A stretch of DNA of 18,457 bases from Pyrenochaeta sp. MPI-SDFR-AT-0127 (GCA_020747015.1 JAGTJM010000161.1:1-18457), one strand, 5' to 3'. Positions 8,978-18,457 are shown, numbered from the stretch's first letter. Notes: generated by a model from the letters alone, not told the origin. Made by a program: numbers and translations.

Positions 8978-9336
8978 ATGATATAGTTATGATAGTTCAT
9001 TCACGAAGGCACGACGCTACGGGTATGCTTAGATAGAGGTGGCCACCACCCTCGTCCGGGGCCATCGATTAATTATCACATTTATATGAATTATGAGAAT
9101 CAACTGCGAATGGAACGATCACTATATTAATGCCTACGACTGCGCTTAGACCGCAATTCAAAATGTCTTGCAATAGCTGGCATGATGTCAAATGACGTCA
9201 GTCCGATTCCACATGAAAAGTACTCTTACATGTTCGAAAAAATATAGAGCCACCGTCAACAAGCCTGTTTCTTCAGAACTTCCCTCTACCCCTATGTGTT
9301 GATTCTCAGGCAGCGTATTGTCACCTTTTCTCCAAG
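8978..9336. other. Intergenic between the BLI-3-like and SigF-like genes
   Basis: This 359-bp tandem gap holds the 3' flank of the BLI-3-like gene and the promoter of the SigF-like gene. It contains a palindromic CRE at 9193-9200. I see no open frame with protein-like composition and no clear TATA box, although an AT-rich AAAAAATATAG lies near 9237-9247. Confidence 0.45.
9193..9200. promoter_or_regulatory. Palindromic CRE (TGACGTCA), upstream of the SigF-like gene
   Basis: A second perfect TGACGTCA lies 137-144 bp before the ATG at 9337, next to a near-repeat (ATGTCAAATGACGTCA). It matches the site upstream of the neighbouring BLI-3-like gene. ATF/CREB-type bZIP binding is inferred from the consensus. 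Confidence 0.5.
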
Positions 9337-10135
9337 ATGGAGGATCCAGGTACACTACGTCCCATTCCTGGCCCATCTCTTATATTGTGCTAACAAATTT
9401 TTCTCAAAGCCAGAGAAATACCAGCTGTGATACACCTTCTCACACAATCCTCTCCCTCGGTACAACGTGAAACGATAGAAAGATATTTCACCCCAAATGC
9501 ATCATTCACGCATCCTTTTTGCCGCACAGGGAGCTGGCAAATCTCGCCCTGGCTGAATTCACGATGGGTCGTGGAGATGATATATCGATGGTACAAAATC
9601 ATGAGTCCGAGAATCGAGCTCACGGTGCAGAGTGTTGGTAAGTCGAGCGTCTGACCTTGACAATTGGCACAGTTATGGAGGCGAAGCAAGAACTAAGAGA
9701 CACACACCAGCATTCGACAAACCAAATGCCATTCTCTATGTGCAGATCTTCCAAATCTTTCGTATCTGGCTGGTGCCGTATTACTATGCGCCTGTCAAGT
9801 TGACCAGTGTGCTTACGCTTTGTCACGACCCGTGTAATCACCTCTACTACATTGAATCTCAACATGACCTCTATCAAGTCGACCAATTTGTAAAGTTTTT
9901 AGTGCCTGGGGCCTGGGTATTAGTTTGGCTGTGGCAATTCTGGGCGAGCTTCTTTTGTGTAATCGGCGCGATATTAGGTAGCCCGATGAGCTGGGTAGAA
10001 GAGAACTGGGGGTGGGGAAATCAGATAGGGGAGGAGGAGGTGCAAGTAAACCAAAAGAAGTGGACTGTGTTAGATGGGAGGAGTGACACTGAGGTATTGA
10101 GGGGAAGCGAGCTTCGTGGGAGGATAATCGGGTGA
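9337..10135 (+). CDS. SigF-like NTF2-like domain protein with C-terminal membrane segment, 3 exons
   Basis: Model: join(9337..9349, 9410..9637, 9711..10135), 666 nt, 221 residues. Exon 1 encodes only MEDP plus one base; the 60-nt intron has GTACAC, a perfect GCTAAC branch and AAG. The second intron (73 nt) runs from GTAAGT at 9638 to CAG at 9710 and skips an out-of-frame CAG at about 9672. Spliced, the protein reads REIPAVIHLLT, then IERYFTPNASFTHPFCRTGS, MIYRWYKIMSPRIELTVQSV, AFDKPNAILYVQIFQIF and VKLTSVLTL, the pattern of the fungal 'SigF-like NTF2-like' family: a cone-shaped NTF2 fold of unknown role. Residues ~142-172 (KFLVPGAWVLVWLWQFWASF onward) form a tryptophan-rich hydrophobic helix, followed by SWVEENWGWG and a charged tail, so membrane attachment is likely. 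The biochemical role is unknown. Confidence 0.87.
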
Positions 10136-11212
10136 TCGTCGTGGGTAGAGTTGAGAGACCATGTCTTATCAAATGCAGATCTATAGCTATTCTACTCGGT
10201 AAAGTTACAGAATGAAACAGCTGCTACGAAGTATCACCGAACACTCATGAGACTGATTAAAGCGGACGAGCACAGTTCTTCATGTCTGTGAGCAAGTACC
10301 GCCGATCCTCATCTAAGCTGCATCTCCCACGGTAATGAATGGAAACGAGCACGACGTCATAGTTGGAGACAGTGTTTAGAGATATGGTCGCCCATCTGCT
10401 TGAAACCTGGAGTCCTGAGACGTGAAACCCGATGTGGGCCGGTCGAAGGCTAAGTTTCTAGCCCGAAATTATCTGGGGATCCCAACACAGCGGGCGGTGT
10501 GAAGCGAGGATCCACGGCGAACAGCCTCAGTTCACAGGAGACCCTGGTAGCAGTTGCAGTAGTTCGTCGACGTGGCGAAGGACGAACAGGTTATTAATGA
10601 TGGCATATCCTGGAGGAGTTTTCGGATGTTGTGGCAAGGCCATCTCCCACTGGCCACGTCTGCTTCGGCATCGACGTCGCTTCTGATGCGGCTCGACGAA
10701 TTTAGCAGAAGCGGCAGAACTGGGTTGGGAGAGTTGGGATGCACACTGTGGGCATCGGTCGTACGCTCAGCTGATTGGCCGGTAGCTCGACACTTCCGCA
10801 TGTGCCATTCTCCACACATGTTCAAGAACGACTCTCTTGCATCCACGAGGCGGTGACTGACTGGCTGAGCTCCCTTGCACGCTCTCTCGCTTCTTCCGGC
10901 CGGGGATGCGATCTCTCTTCACCCTCCAAATCCCACGCTGCCATGTTTGCCAGCTCGCACATGCGGCTTGTGGAAGGGTGTACGACTAATTGCCTGCCTC
11001 GCCCTTCGTGCCCTCCTCAGCCTCTCCCGTAGCACAACGTATGCTCCTGATCGCTTCCAGCATGCACGCAATCGCACTCTGCACTACCGTCGATATTTCT
11101 CTACCCTCCACGGCTGACGTCCCCGCACCGGGTCATCGCCGCCAGTACCAAATCCATTGACGCAACCGCGGCTTCCGCTGGCGATAGCTCAGCCCTGCGA
11201 GCACTACGTAGC
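10136..11212. other. Intergenic: SigF-like 3' flank and promoter of the DUF6594 gene
   Basis: About 1.08 kb without a convincing gene. Short open frames (for example around 10572-10856) are Ser/Arg-rich out-of-frame noise with no family marks. A reverse CCAAT (ATTGG) lies at about 10774-10778 and a CRE half site (GACGTCAT) near 10354-10361. From about 10870 the plus strand becomes C/T-rich, as expected for the promoter and leader of the next gene, whose true first exon could lie in this part. Confidence 0.4.
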
Positions 11213-14138
11213 ATGGTGGGTAGAAAAAGCACCCGCTGCCCGTGCAGCCTGGGGACCCTGCAATGTTTTTCAATACTGATCGTGTGCGTGATATCGTAGA
11301 CGGACCGCCTAGCCTCTTTGGAAGGCTCTCAACCTCCTTCACGACATCGTAGCCCTGCCACAGACAACGCTCAATACCACTATGACAGCCTGAATCAAGC
11401 AACTGACGCTCAGCCTGCTGGTACTTCTCACTCACGACGCCGGCCGTCACGCTCGAGTTCAGGTACTAAAGTCCCCCAACGACCAGCTTCCCCGCCATGC
11501 GTAGATACAGATAAAGACAGTGGGAAGAGGAGTAAGGCTAGTCGAAACATATTGAAAAAGCACCCGAGGCGTGACTCTCTTCTTGTAGATACCTCACTGG
11601 CATCTTCACACGCACAGCAGCCGCTGGAAGAGGAAGATATTGTTGGTTTCGTACCAAAGCTCAGCCAGATCCAAGAGGGGAAAGCGAGCAGAGCTACAAA
11701 GAGCAGAGGAAGCTCTACAGTCAGCCCAACGGTCGAGCCTCAAACCCGCCGCCGCCGCGTCCGCAGGCCTAGTGAAGACAATGCTCTGAGTGGTTCACGA
11801 GTCCGTCACAAACACGGATCCCTACGACGCCGTGCTGAAAGCCTCTCTAAACTCTCAAACCCTTCTTTAATCTCAGTCCTCTCAGCGTCAACGCAACAGT
11901 CTATTGCCTCCGGTGAAAGTAACTCAACTGTCACTCAAAAGTCATACGACGAACAAAGTTTTATTAGCGAGCGCAACTCTTTCCCTATGAAAAAAGCATC
12001 CAAGGCAACAAGAGCCTCACAAGCCTCAAAGCCTGCAAGAATGGAAGCCGCACAATCCGACGTTTTCCAGTTCTTAAATCAGAGCCCAACAATTGAACAT
12101 TTCTCCGATGGAGATCATCATGATATGCCTCAGGCATCTACCGTGTCCACGTCCTCGTCATCATCCTCAAGTTCGGATGAGACAAAGCTTGAAGAACAGT
12201 CTTCTAATGCTGGAGAATATCAACAGGGCACAGACTCATCAGGGACCTCGCCAGCTTCAACGCGAACATGCAATCCCAACGAAGCACATCATGGCCATGA
12301 CTACCGCAACCCAAAGAAACCCCTTTATGCAAGCAGTTTTGTACATGGCCATGCGGACGAAGAGGATGAGGAGGATGAAGACGACGATGACGGCGATGAC
12401 GACGAAGAAAGCGAGGCAAGCAGTGATGAGGACCATGACGAGGGCACGCCTGGCACTGCTGATCCAGGTCACGCGCCCGAGGTTGCGCTTGGTAGGGTTC
12501 CTCCACCCAGAGCCCCTTCAGCATCTTCTCAACATAGTGATCCACACACGAGGCGTCTTCGTCAACAAGAGCGAGAACTTGCCAACCACGTCTTCCAAAG
12601 CCCGCGGCCGCACAAAGACATCAAATTCGGCAAACCGCCTGCGAGCACTTACCCTCCCATGCCCCTATACAGCCCTCAGGCGTATTCTGGTGCCTCGCCG
12701 ACCAGTTTCCATGCCACTGCCGATCAAACATCAGGGTGGCCACCCATGCCCCCTTTGCCAGCTCCACTTCCGATAGGGTACTCACCTCAATCAATGCATT
12801 TGTCTCCAGAAGCTGGACCTACCTTACCACTGGCTGTACAGCCTCCAATCGGTGTACCCGAAAGTTCGGTCCATCACAACGGTCCTCCACTTCAACCGTA
12901 TCCTACACAGCCGCCACACTACCAGCCACATGCTTCTGGACCAGATCTGTCCAGGACCACGGTGGTGGGATACGAGCTTTTGGCTGAAAAGCTAAGCGAG
13001 CCGCCAAAAGAAAGCAAACCCAGGGCAGGAAAGATTGTGCCCATGTACCGCAAGTTTGAGCATCTCAATCATCGTGTTCTGCTTCATCTGCAAGACGAAG
13101 TCAGCGAACTCGAGGAAGAGCTTCGCTATTTGGATGAGTGTATTGCCCAAACGTCACCAAGGGATGAGGCAGGACATGCCTATCCTTCGTCGAGGCGAAG
13201 TGACGCTCGGTACGGCAATGAGTTGCATTATAGAAGAACGGAGCTGCTGGGCCGGATCTTCCAAAAGCTGGGACAATACAGTAAGTGTGGCGCATACGTA
13301 GCTCCGTGATACGGGCACATGATCCAACATGGACCAGATTGCGGACCCTTTGCCACTGACCAAGCACCGACTGACTCGTGACAGATCAAGCACTGTCTTC
13401 ATTCAACAACCTTTTGAAAGACCTTGACCCCGCCAGTCCTGAGGCTACGCACGCTTATCGCGCATGGATTGAAAAGCGCGAGCCAATTGACTATGTAGAA
13501 ACGAGGTTCTTGGAGCGCAGACACGACCTGCTTGCAGTGTCAAGAAGAACGTCTACAAGCACCGCCCGTGGCGCTAGCCATCACCATTCGGCCTCGGTCT
13601 GGTTCCCCTTGACTCTGATCCTTCCCCTCATGGCGTTTGCCATTGTGCCCGGTCTCCTTGGTCGCCTCGTAGTCATCGTGCTTATCGGTGGGGTGGAGCT
13701 AAAACTGGTCACGTCGACGCCTGAGCTGAAGAGCTTCATGACCGTTCAGGAGTGGACTACGGCTGCTACTGTGTAAGTACCCTTTCTCATATCTGATGCC
13801 TCCTGGCCAATAGACGTTCTGTGCAAAACATCCATGACAGCTCTATTTGTAAAGCTAGACTGGTGGTGGCGGGGTTGCAACAGCAGCAAGCACCCGCAGC
13901 TTGGCCTCAAGCAATTTGCCTCCCAGTTGGTGCGACGCTCTGAAACCCCCATGAGCAGTTCGCAGCTTCACGTCCCTTTATCCACATTTAGCCGACTGGA
14001 ATCCCCGCACGTTGGCGCTCACACGGAAGTGGTTCTTTGTGGCGATTTCCTTGAGGCTGCCCGTTAGTGATGGATGATGAAGCTAATGCGCGCAGCTATT
14101 TTGGGCTGAATGTGGTGCTGGCAGCCCTCGTGCGCTGA
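11213..14138 (+). CDS. Disordered acidic protein with C-terminal DUF6594 three-helix membrane domain; N-terminus unresolved
   Basis: The secure part is join(11313..13280, 13385..13772, 14096..14138); introns 13281-13384 (104 nt) and 13773-14095 (323 nt) restore GQYNQALSSF and the last helix. Residues ~1-550 are Ser/Pro/Arg-rich and look disordered, with basic patches (SRHRSPA; TRRRRVRRPS), an acidic run (about 350-384, mostly Asp/Glu) and a proline-rich stretch. From VGYELLAEKLSE on, it matches the fungal DUF6594 family: coiled-coil YRKFEHLNHRVLLHLQDEV and SELEEELRYLDECIAQ, then three hydrophobic helices (WFPLTLILPLMAFAIVPG; LGRLVVIVLIGGVELKLV; TTAATVYFGLNVVLAALV) ending one residue before the stop. 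Function unknown; probably anchored in a membrane with a long cytosolic arm. In this frame there is a stop at 11297-11299 and no ATG until deep in the protein, so a 5' exon is needed: ATG 11213 with intron 11220-11312 (801 residues), or ATG 11263 with a 40-nt intron 11349-11388. Confidence 0.8.
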
Positions 14139-14557
14139 GCACCACTGACTCAGGCTGCACAATCCACGGACGCTACCGAGGGAGTTGGCGCCATGATCGC
14201 CATCGATTTTGCGCACAGGCCCAGGTACACAGGTCAAAGGTGGAGTCAGGAACACCCGCCGAGTCCCACCGCAATCTGAAGAATGTGGAGTTTGGTGACT
14301 TTTTGCGCAAGTTTGTTTTCCCGTGTATGGCGTCATGTCTATGGAGATGGTTGGGGCAATTGGTGTTCAAGGCTAGGGGCATTTTTTTCTATTTATTTAT
14401 TTGGATATCTAATTCGACTCGGTCGGTGCAGGGCGGCACAGACAGCTGGCTGGTCCTGAGTTTAAGGACGAACTGCTGATCGATAGGTGAGGGGCTGACA
14501 GTTGTTGCTCGAATTGGCGCTTGGCTTGGCTGCATTCGGGAGCAGTCTTTGAGGCCT

Positions 14558-14575
14558 GGTTCGCGAGGTTCGCGA
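14558..14575 (+). repeat. Tandem 9-bp repeat GGTTCGCGA x2
   Basis: Two adjacent copies of GGTTCGCGA lie in the DUF6594/RasGAP intergenic region; each carries the palindrome TCGCGA, so two palindromes sit exactly nine bases apart. This could be a paired factor site or a chance duplication. Further TCGCGA occurrences exist elsewhere in the window. Confidence 0.6.
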
Positions 14576-14910
14576 GCCAAAGTGGTTTTCCGCGGCAGGC
14601 TCAAAGTGGGAGGCTCCCGACTGACGGGGCCTTTTGTTGCCAGAAATGCCGGAAGGAAGGATTGTCAACTGGATTGGGACGGTCTCATGGCCTGATTTTG
14701 TTACCCATCAGGACTGGCAAGCGGGTATACGAGATGGATTCTGACATGTTATAGAACCAACTTGGGGCGTGCTCCGCGGTGGATGATGATGTGGCGCTAG
14801 TGGTCGTTGTCAATCACATTGCGATAGTCGCTGTGCACAAAGTGCCACATACGTTTCCAGTTGATGAAGGGTTTTTTGAGCTTCAGCATCGGACCGATGA
14901 TGAGATGATT

Positions 14911-14941
14911 GGAGGGGGGAGAGGGGGAGAGGGGGAGGAGG
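14911..14941 (+). repeat. Homopurine G-rich tract (G-quadruplex/H-DNA-prone)
   Basis: Thirty-one consecutive purines with runs of six, five and five guanines separated by AGA, flanked by GG doublets. The block is nearly mirror-symmetric, a feature of triplex-forming tracts, and a quadruplex using the flanking GG doublets is possible. It lies about 1.25 kb before the RasGAP start codon. Confidence 0.7.
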
Positions 14942-15606
14942 CGAATTTGACTTGTGGTAGGCGTCAGGCTCGGAGATCAGGTTTGGGATGTGCACGCCAT
15001 GGAAAGCATAGTGTCAATCGGATCGCAGCTTTCTTTGCTATCTGTTATCTGCATTCCTCGACTAGACTGGCCATGGGTGGCAGCCAAACTGGTGGAGGAG
15101 GGGCGTGTAACGGCCCTAGTGTGCTTGTGTATTTCTTCTTCGTGTGCGCGCCCGTCTACAAATGGACGATGCTGTGCGAGCAGAGGCGGGTACCATGGTT
15201 CAGTGTAGCGGCGGCGCGTGTACATGAGCCTTCTCCCTCCCTTCTGGTGGCTTTTTGCGGTTCGCGCATTCATGTCTGCTAGCAGCTAGCCAGGAACCGC
15301 GGTGCCCCAAGCGCAGGGCCTTGGCTGTATCCAGCAGCGAGGGCTCGGATAAGGGGGCAGAAATGTGCAGCAGGTGACCATGTTTCAGAGCGAGCAGCAA
15401 GAGTGTACAGGATCCCAGACGGTGCCTGAGCGATAAACCCTGCCCTGGGCGCGCCGTGTCCCCTCGCCTCTTGCAGTCTGTTCTCCGTCTGTTCTCCGCA
15501 TGCGCAACACCAGTTGACGCAACACTGGCCCTTGATCTGCTCTCCCTCCTGGCCGCTGTTCGATTTGCCCACCCCCCGCCCGTCGCCTGCAGGTGCGGCC
15601 GTGTGC

Positions 15607-15855
15607 ATGCTCTCCACACCCACCCTGGCCCACTCTCGACCGCCGCCTAGTCGCGCCCGACACTGCCTGAAACACTGCTCCTTCCCGCCCATTCATTGCT
15701 CCTGCCCTCCATCATACACTGCTTTCGCTGCTCGCTCTCTACACACCCCCATTTCCACCCTCCTCTCTGCCGTCACCACCCACTCCACCAATTCCATCCA
15801 CGCACGCCGTTGCTCTGGAATGTCGCCCTTTTCCACCCGTCCACTCACCGTCTGA
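15607..15855 (+). other. Upstream open reading frame in the RasGAP leader
   Basis: ATG at 15607-15609 opens an 82-codon frame ending at TGA 15853-15855; a second in-frame ATG at 15820 would give an 11-residue version. The composition (Pro, Ser, His, Thr) reflects the C/T-rich leader and no family is recognised. Whether it is transcribed depends on the unknown transcription start. If it is, this is the last start codon scanned before the RasGAP ATG, 339 nt downstream. Confidence 0.3.
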
Positions 15856-16194
15856 AGCTGCCACCCCCCCGCGTCCCGAACCGCCAACCCACCATTCAGC
15901 GCCCGCGGACCACGTCTCACATCCCAGACTCGCGAACCATTCGCAAACCGCCCCCCTCCCCCCCTCGCCATAATAATTTCAGCTGCCATCGCGCTCCCCG
16001 ACACAACAGTCGTCGACGACGACTCCATAATTCTGTCGCCGCCCTTGGAAGGTCTCGCTGGACGGACGCTGCCGCTGCGACTCGGCTGAACACGCCCATT
16101 CCACAGACGTGCGCGCACAAAAGAAAGTTTACCACAACCTGCACAAGCCCACTCCTCAGCCTTCTACACACACACGCGGACGGCGCCGGCGCAT

Positions 16195-18457
16195 ATGGCC
16201 GTCTCTATGCTACACGCTCCCTCGCGAGCCTCGACCTCGTCCTCGTCGTCTTTTGCTCCCGTTTCGCGCCAGAACACAATGTCTTCGCACGATGGCTCGC
16301 GTTCGGTGCGCCAGTCGAAGCGCTACTCGGTCACGGCGCTGTACCTGTCCATGTCAGCAAAGGACAAGGAGCTGGAGATTGAAGATGATTTAGCCAGAGG
16401 TATGATTCCATTGTGCAAGCTTGAAAATTGGAAAGATTGGCTAATTGTTCGCAGCCCAGAAGATACTACGAGAGCTAAAGGCCAAGATCTCGTCACAGTC
16501 GAAGAAGAACTTCGTCCTCGAGAAAGACGTGCGCTACCTCGACTCACGGATAGCCTTGCTGATTCAGAACCGCATGGCACTGGAAGAGGTACGCTTTTGT
16601 GCTGCGTTTGCTTTTTCGTCCGAGACTGACACTGCGCAAAGCAAAATGAAGTTGCAAGCCACCTCGAAGAAGGCATTGAGCTGCAAGAAGGCTTCTTCCC
16701 CAACGACGAGAAGACGCAGAAATACGGCAACTTGCTGTTCCTCCTCCAGTCAGAACCACGACACATTGCTCATTTGTGCCGACTTGTTTCCATGGCCGAG
16801 ATCGACGCCCTGCTCCAGACAGTCATGTTCACAATCTATGGAAACCAATATGAGAGCCGCGAGGAACATTTACTTCTGACCATGTTTCAGGTATGTAGTA
16901 CAACCTCAATTTCGGAGACTTTGTCCTAATCTCGGCCCCGCAGTCAGTACTCACGTATCAGTTCGATAATACCCCCGACTATAGTTCGCTTCTGCGCGCT
17001 AACACCCCGGTATCTCGCATGATGACCACATACACCCGAAGAGGGCCCGGTCAGAGCTATCTCAAGACGGTTCTGCAAGACAGCATTAACTCTTTGATTG
17101 AGCTCAAGGATCTTGACCTCGAGATCAACCCGCTCAAGGTCTACGAGAAGATGGTCGCAGAGCTGGAAATCCAAGGTCAACTGCCTCCCAATCTACCAAA
17201 AGGCGTCACTGCAGAGCAGGCCGCCGAGAACATCAAGGTGCAGCAGATCATCGCTCCACGCTTGACCATGCTGATGGAGATTGCCAACAATTTCCTCACC
17301 ACCATCATCAAAGGCCTTGAGGAGACGCCATACGGCATTCGGTGGATATGCAAGCAAATTCGCAGCTTATCGCGACGCAAATACCCCGATGCCCAGGACC
17401 AGACTATTTGCACGCTCATCGGAGGTTTCTTCTTCCTGCGCTTCATCAACCCTGCCATTGTCACGCCAAGATCATATATGCTCATCGATGCGACCCCAGC
17501 TGAGAACCCAAAGCGTACTCTGACCTACATTGCGAAGATGCTGCAGAATCTGGCCAACAAGCCGTCGTACGCAAAGGAGCCGTACATGGTCAAACTGCAG
17601 CCTTTTATTCACCAGAACAAGGAGCGAATCAACAAGTTCCTCCTCGATCTCTGTGAAGTCCAGGACTTTTACGAAAGCCTGGAGATTGACAACTACGTTG
17701 CCTTGTCAAAGAAGGACCTTGAGCTTTCCATTACACTCAACGAAGTATATGCAACGCACTCGCTTCTGGAAAGGCATTCAGCAGAGCTCGTAAGTGTGCG
17801 AAAGTGTTCGATGGGACACTTTACTGACGTTATTCAGGCAAAGGACGATAGTTCGCATTTGGGCGTGATTCTGTCAGAACTTGGACCTGCGCCGGCCCAA
17901 CTTCCTCGAAAGGAGAACAGGGCCATCAACTTGCCACTGTTCAGCAAATGGGAGGTGCCACTGGACGATTTCACAGCCGCACTCGACATCACGCAGGAGG
18001 AAATCTTCTTCATGGAGGCCAAATCTACCTTTGTGATGATTCTGCGTTCGCTTCCTGCCGGTTCGTCCATGACGCGAAGACCACTGAGGCTGGATAGGAT
18101 TGCAGAAGCAGCTGCCACGACCAAGAACGACTCCATTATGGTGAAGAAGGGCATCCGCAGCATGGAGCTGCTGAGTCAACTACAAGACTTGGGTGTCATT
18201 GACAAGGAAGACGGCTTCTCGCTACTCAGGGATGAAGTAGAGCAAGAGCTCGTGCATTTGGGCTCCATGAAAGACAAGGTCATCGAGGAGACGCGAAAAC
18301 TCGAGGAAGTAAACCGCACGATCCGCGATCACAACGGCTTCCTGGTTGGCCAGCTTGAGACATACAAGTCCTACCTCCACAACGTACGCAGCCAATCCGA
18401 GGGCAAGACACGGAAGCAGCAAAAACACTCCGTCCTGGGGCCGTACAAGTTCACCCA
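16195..18457 (+). CDS. gapA: Ras GTPase-activating protein, GapA/Sar1 (IQGAP-like) type, 3'-partial
   Basis: Model so far: join(16195..16399, 16455..16588, 16642..16890, 16944..17789, 17838..>18457); introns of 55, 53, 53 and 48 nt; 684 residues before the window edge. It switches Ras off by speeding GTP hydrolysis; in fungi this class controls polarity and morphogenesis. Order: short Ser-rich leader, conserved YSVTALYLSMSAKDKELEIE (about residue 44), coiled coil (KILRELKAKISS to MALEEQNE), RasGAP domain about 140-480, and a RasGAP C-terminal domain whose coiled-coil part (KVIEETRKLEEVNRTIRDHN) runs to the edge. SLLRANTPVSRM puts Arg214 in the arginine-finger position and FLRFINPAIV (360-369) is the signature that steadies it. 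The family is usually somewhat longer, so perhaps 70-100 residues are missing. ATG 16195 is the first after a long ATG-free leader; ATG 16279 (MSSHDG) is an alternative. Confidence 0.93.

Larger units (their letters stand above)
14139..16194. other. 2-kb intergenic region and leader of the RasGAP gene
   Basis: No protein-like open frame was accepted on either strand; long antisense frames around 15200-16120 arise from the G/C-rich composition. Contents: a tandem GGTTCGCGA repeat at 14558-14575, an ATTT run near 14391-14402, a 31-nt homopurine G-rich tract at 14911-14941, and from about 15440 a strongly C/T-rich plus strand leading to the RasGAP ATG. Between 15823 and 16194 no ATG occurs on the plus strand, as expected of a long 5' leader. 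Confidence 0.5.

Noticed and set aside
12093..12776. 227-codon plus-strand frame inside the DUF6594 gene
   Set aside because: It overlaps the main frame, is Met/Arg/Thr-rich from shifted acidic codons, and lacks any domain.
13773..14095. The 323-nt stretch as two short introns with an exon between
   Set aside because: A first acceptor near 13813 gives a Gln-rich, non-hydrophobic segment ending at a stop, whereas direct splicing to 14096 restores the expected third membrane helix.
14551..14580. GGTTCGCGA repeats as a tRNA B-box
   Set aside because: The sequence does not match GGTTCRANNCC and no cloverleaf with a 7-bp acceptor stem could be built around it; no tRNA was found anywhere by eye.
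15200..16118. Long minus-strand frames upstream of the RasGAP gene
   Set aside because: Arg/Gly-rich, overlapping each other in several frames, no recognisable family; produced by the C/T-rich leader.
15696..16382. 228-codon plus-strand frame in the RasGAP leader
   Set aside because: It has no ATG in the leader part, is His/Pro/Arg-rich, and runs out of frame over the true first exon.
1..18457. A multi-gene novel system, gene cluster, transposon or CRISPR array
   Set aside because: The genes belong to unrelated, mostly housekeeping families in mixed orientation, and I saw no terminal repeats, transposase or spaced direct repeats.

Overview
The window reads as nuclear DNA of a filamentous ascomycete. 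Genes are spliced with short GT-AG introns (mostly 45-75 nt, with CTAAC/CTGAC-like branch points and YAG acceptors), promoters are pyrimidine-rich, and the gene families are typically fungal: a NACHT/WD40 NLR, BLI-3-like PNPOx, SigF-like NTF2, DUF6594 and an IQGAP-like RasGAP. A Dothideomycete (Pleosporales-like) is my guess from protein flavour only. I see no transposon, CRISPR array, rRNA or recognisable tRNA.

Layout, left to right. (1) 1-2474, plus: 3' part of a NACHT-WD40 NLR-type protein, cut by the window edge, whose frame breaks near 2346-2348; the family-like C-terminus continues in another frame to 2554. (2) 2657-3959, minus: four-exon lactonase-fold beta-propeller protein, convergent with the NLR. 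(3) 4696-5625, minus: uroporphyrinogen-III synthase (heme/siroheme pathway). (4) 5858-7565, plus: three-exon Bfr1-type coiled-coil mRNA/ER-associated protein, divergent from (3) across a 232-bp shared promoter. (5) 8312-8977, plus: BLI-3-like FMN-binding split-barrel protein with an in-frame 54-nt intron. (6) 9337-10135, plus: SigF-like NTF2-like protein with a 13-nt first coding exon and a C-terminal membrane segment. (7) about 11213-14138, plus: long disordered, acidic protein ending in a DUF6594 membrane domain; N-terminus unresolved, last membrane helix encoded by a 43-nt exon after a 323-nt intron. (8) 16195-18457, plus: RasGAP of the GapA/Sar1 (IQGAP-like) type, cut by the right edge.

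There is no cluster logic: these look like independent housekeeping genes (heme synthesis, Bfr1, Ras signalling) beside one accessory NLR gene. The nearest thing to shared wiring is two perfect palindromic TGACGTCA (CRE/bZIP) sites, one before the BLI-3-like gene and one before the SigF-like gene. I found no convincing undescribed system. The items most worth checking are the NLR frame break, the stopless 3n intron in the BLI-3-like gene, the CRE pair, and the DUF6594 protein with its odd gene structure.
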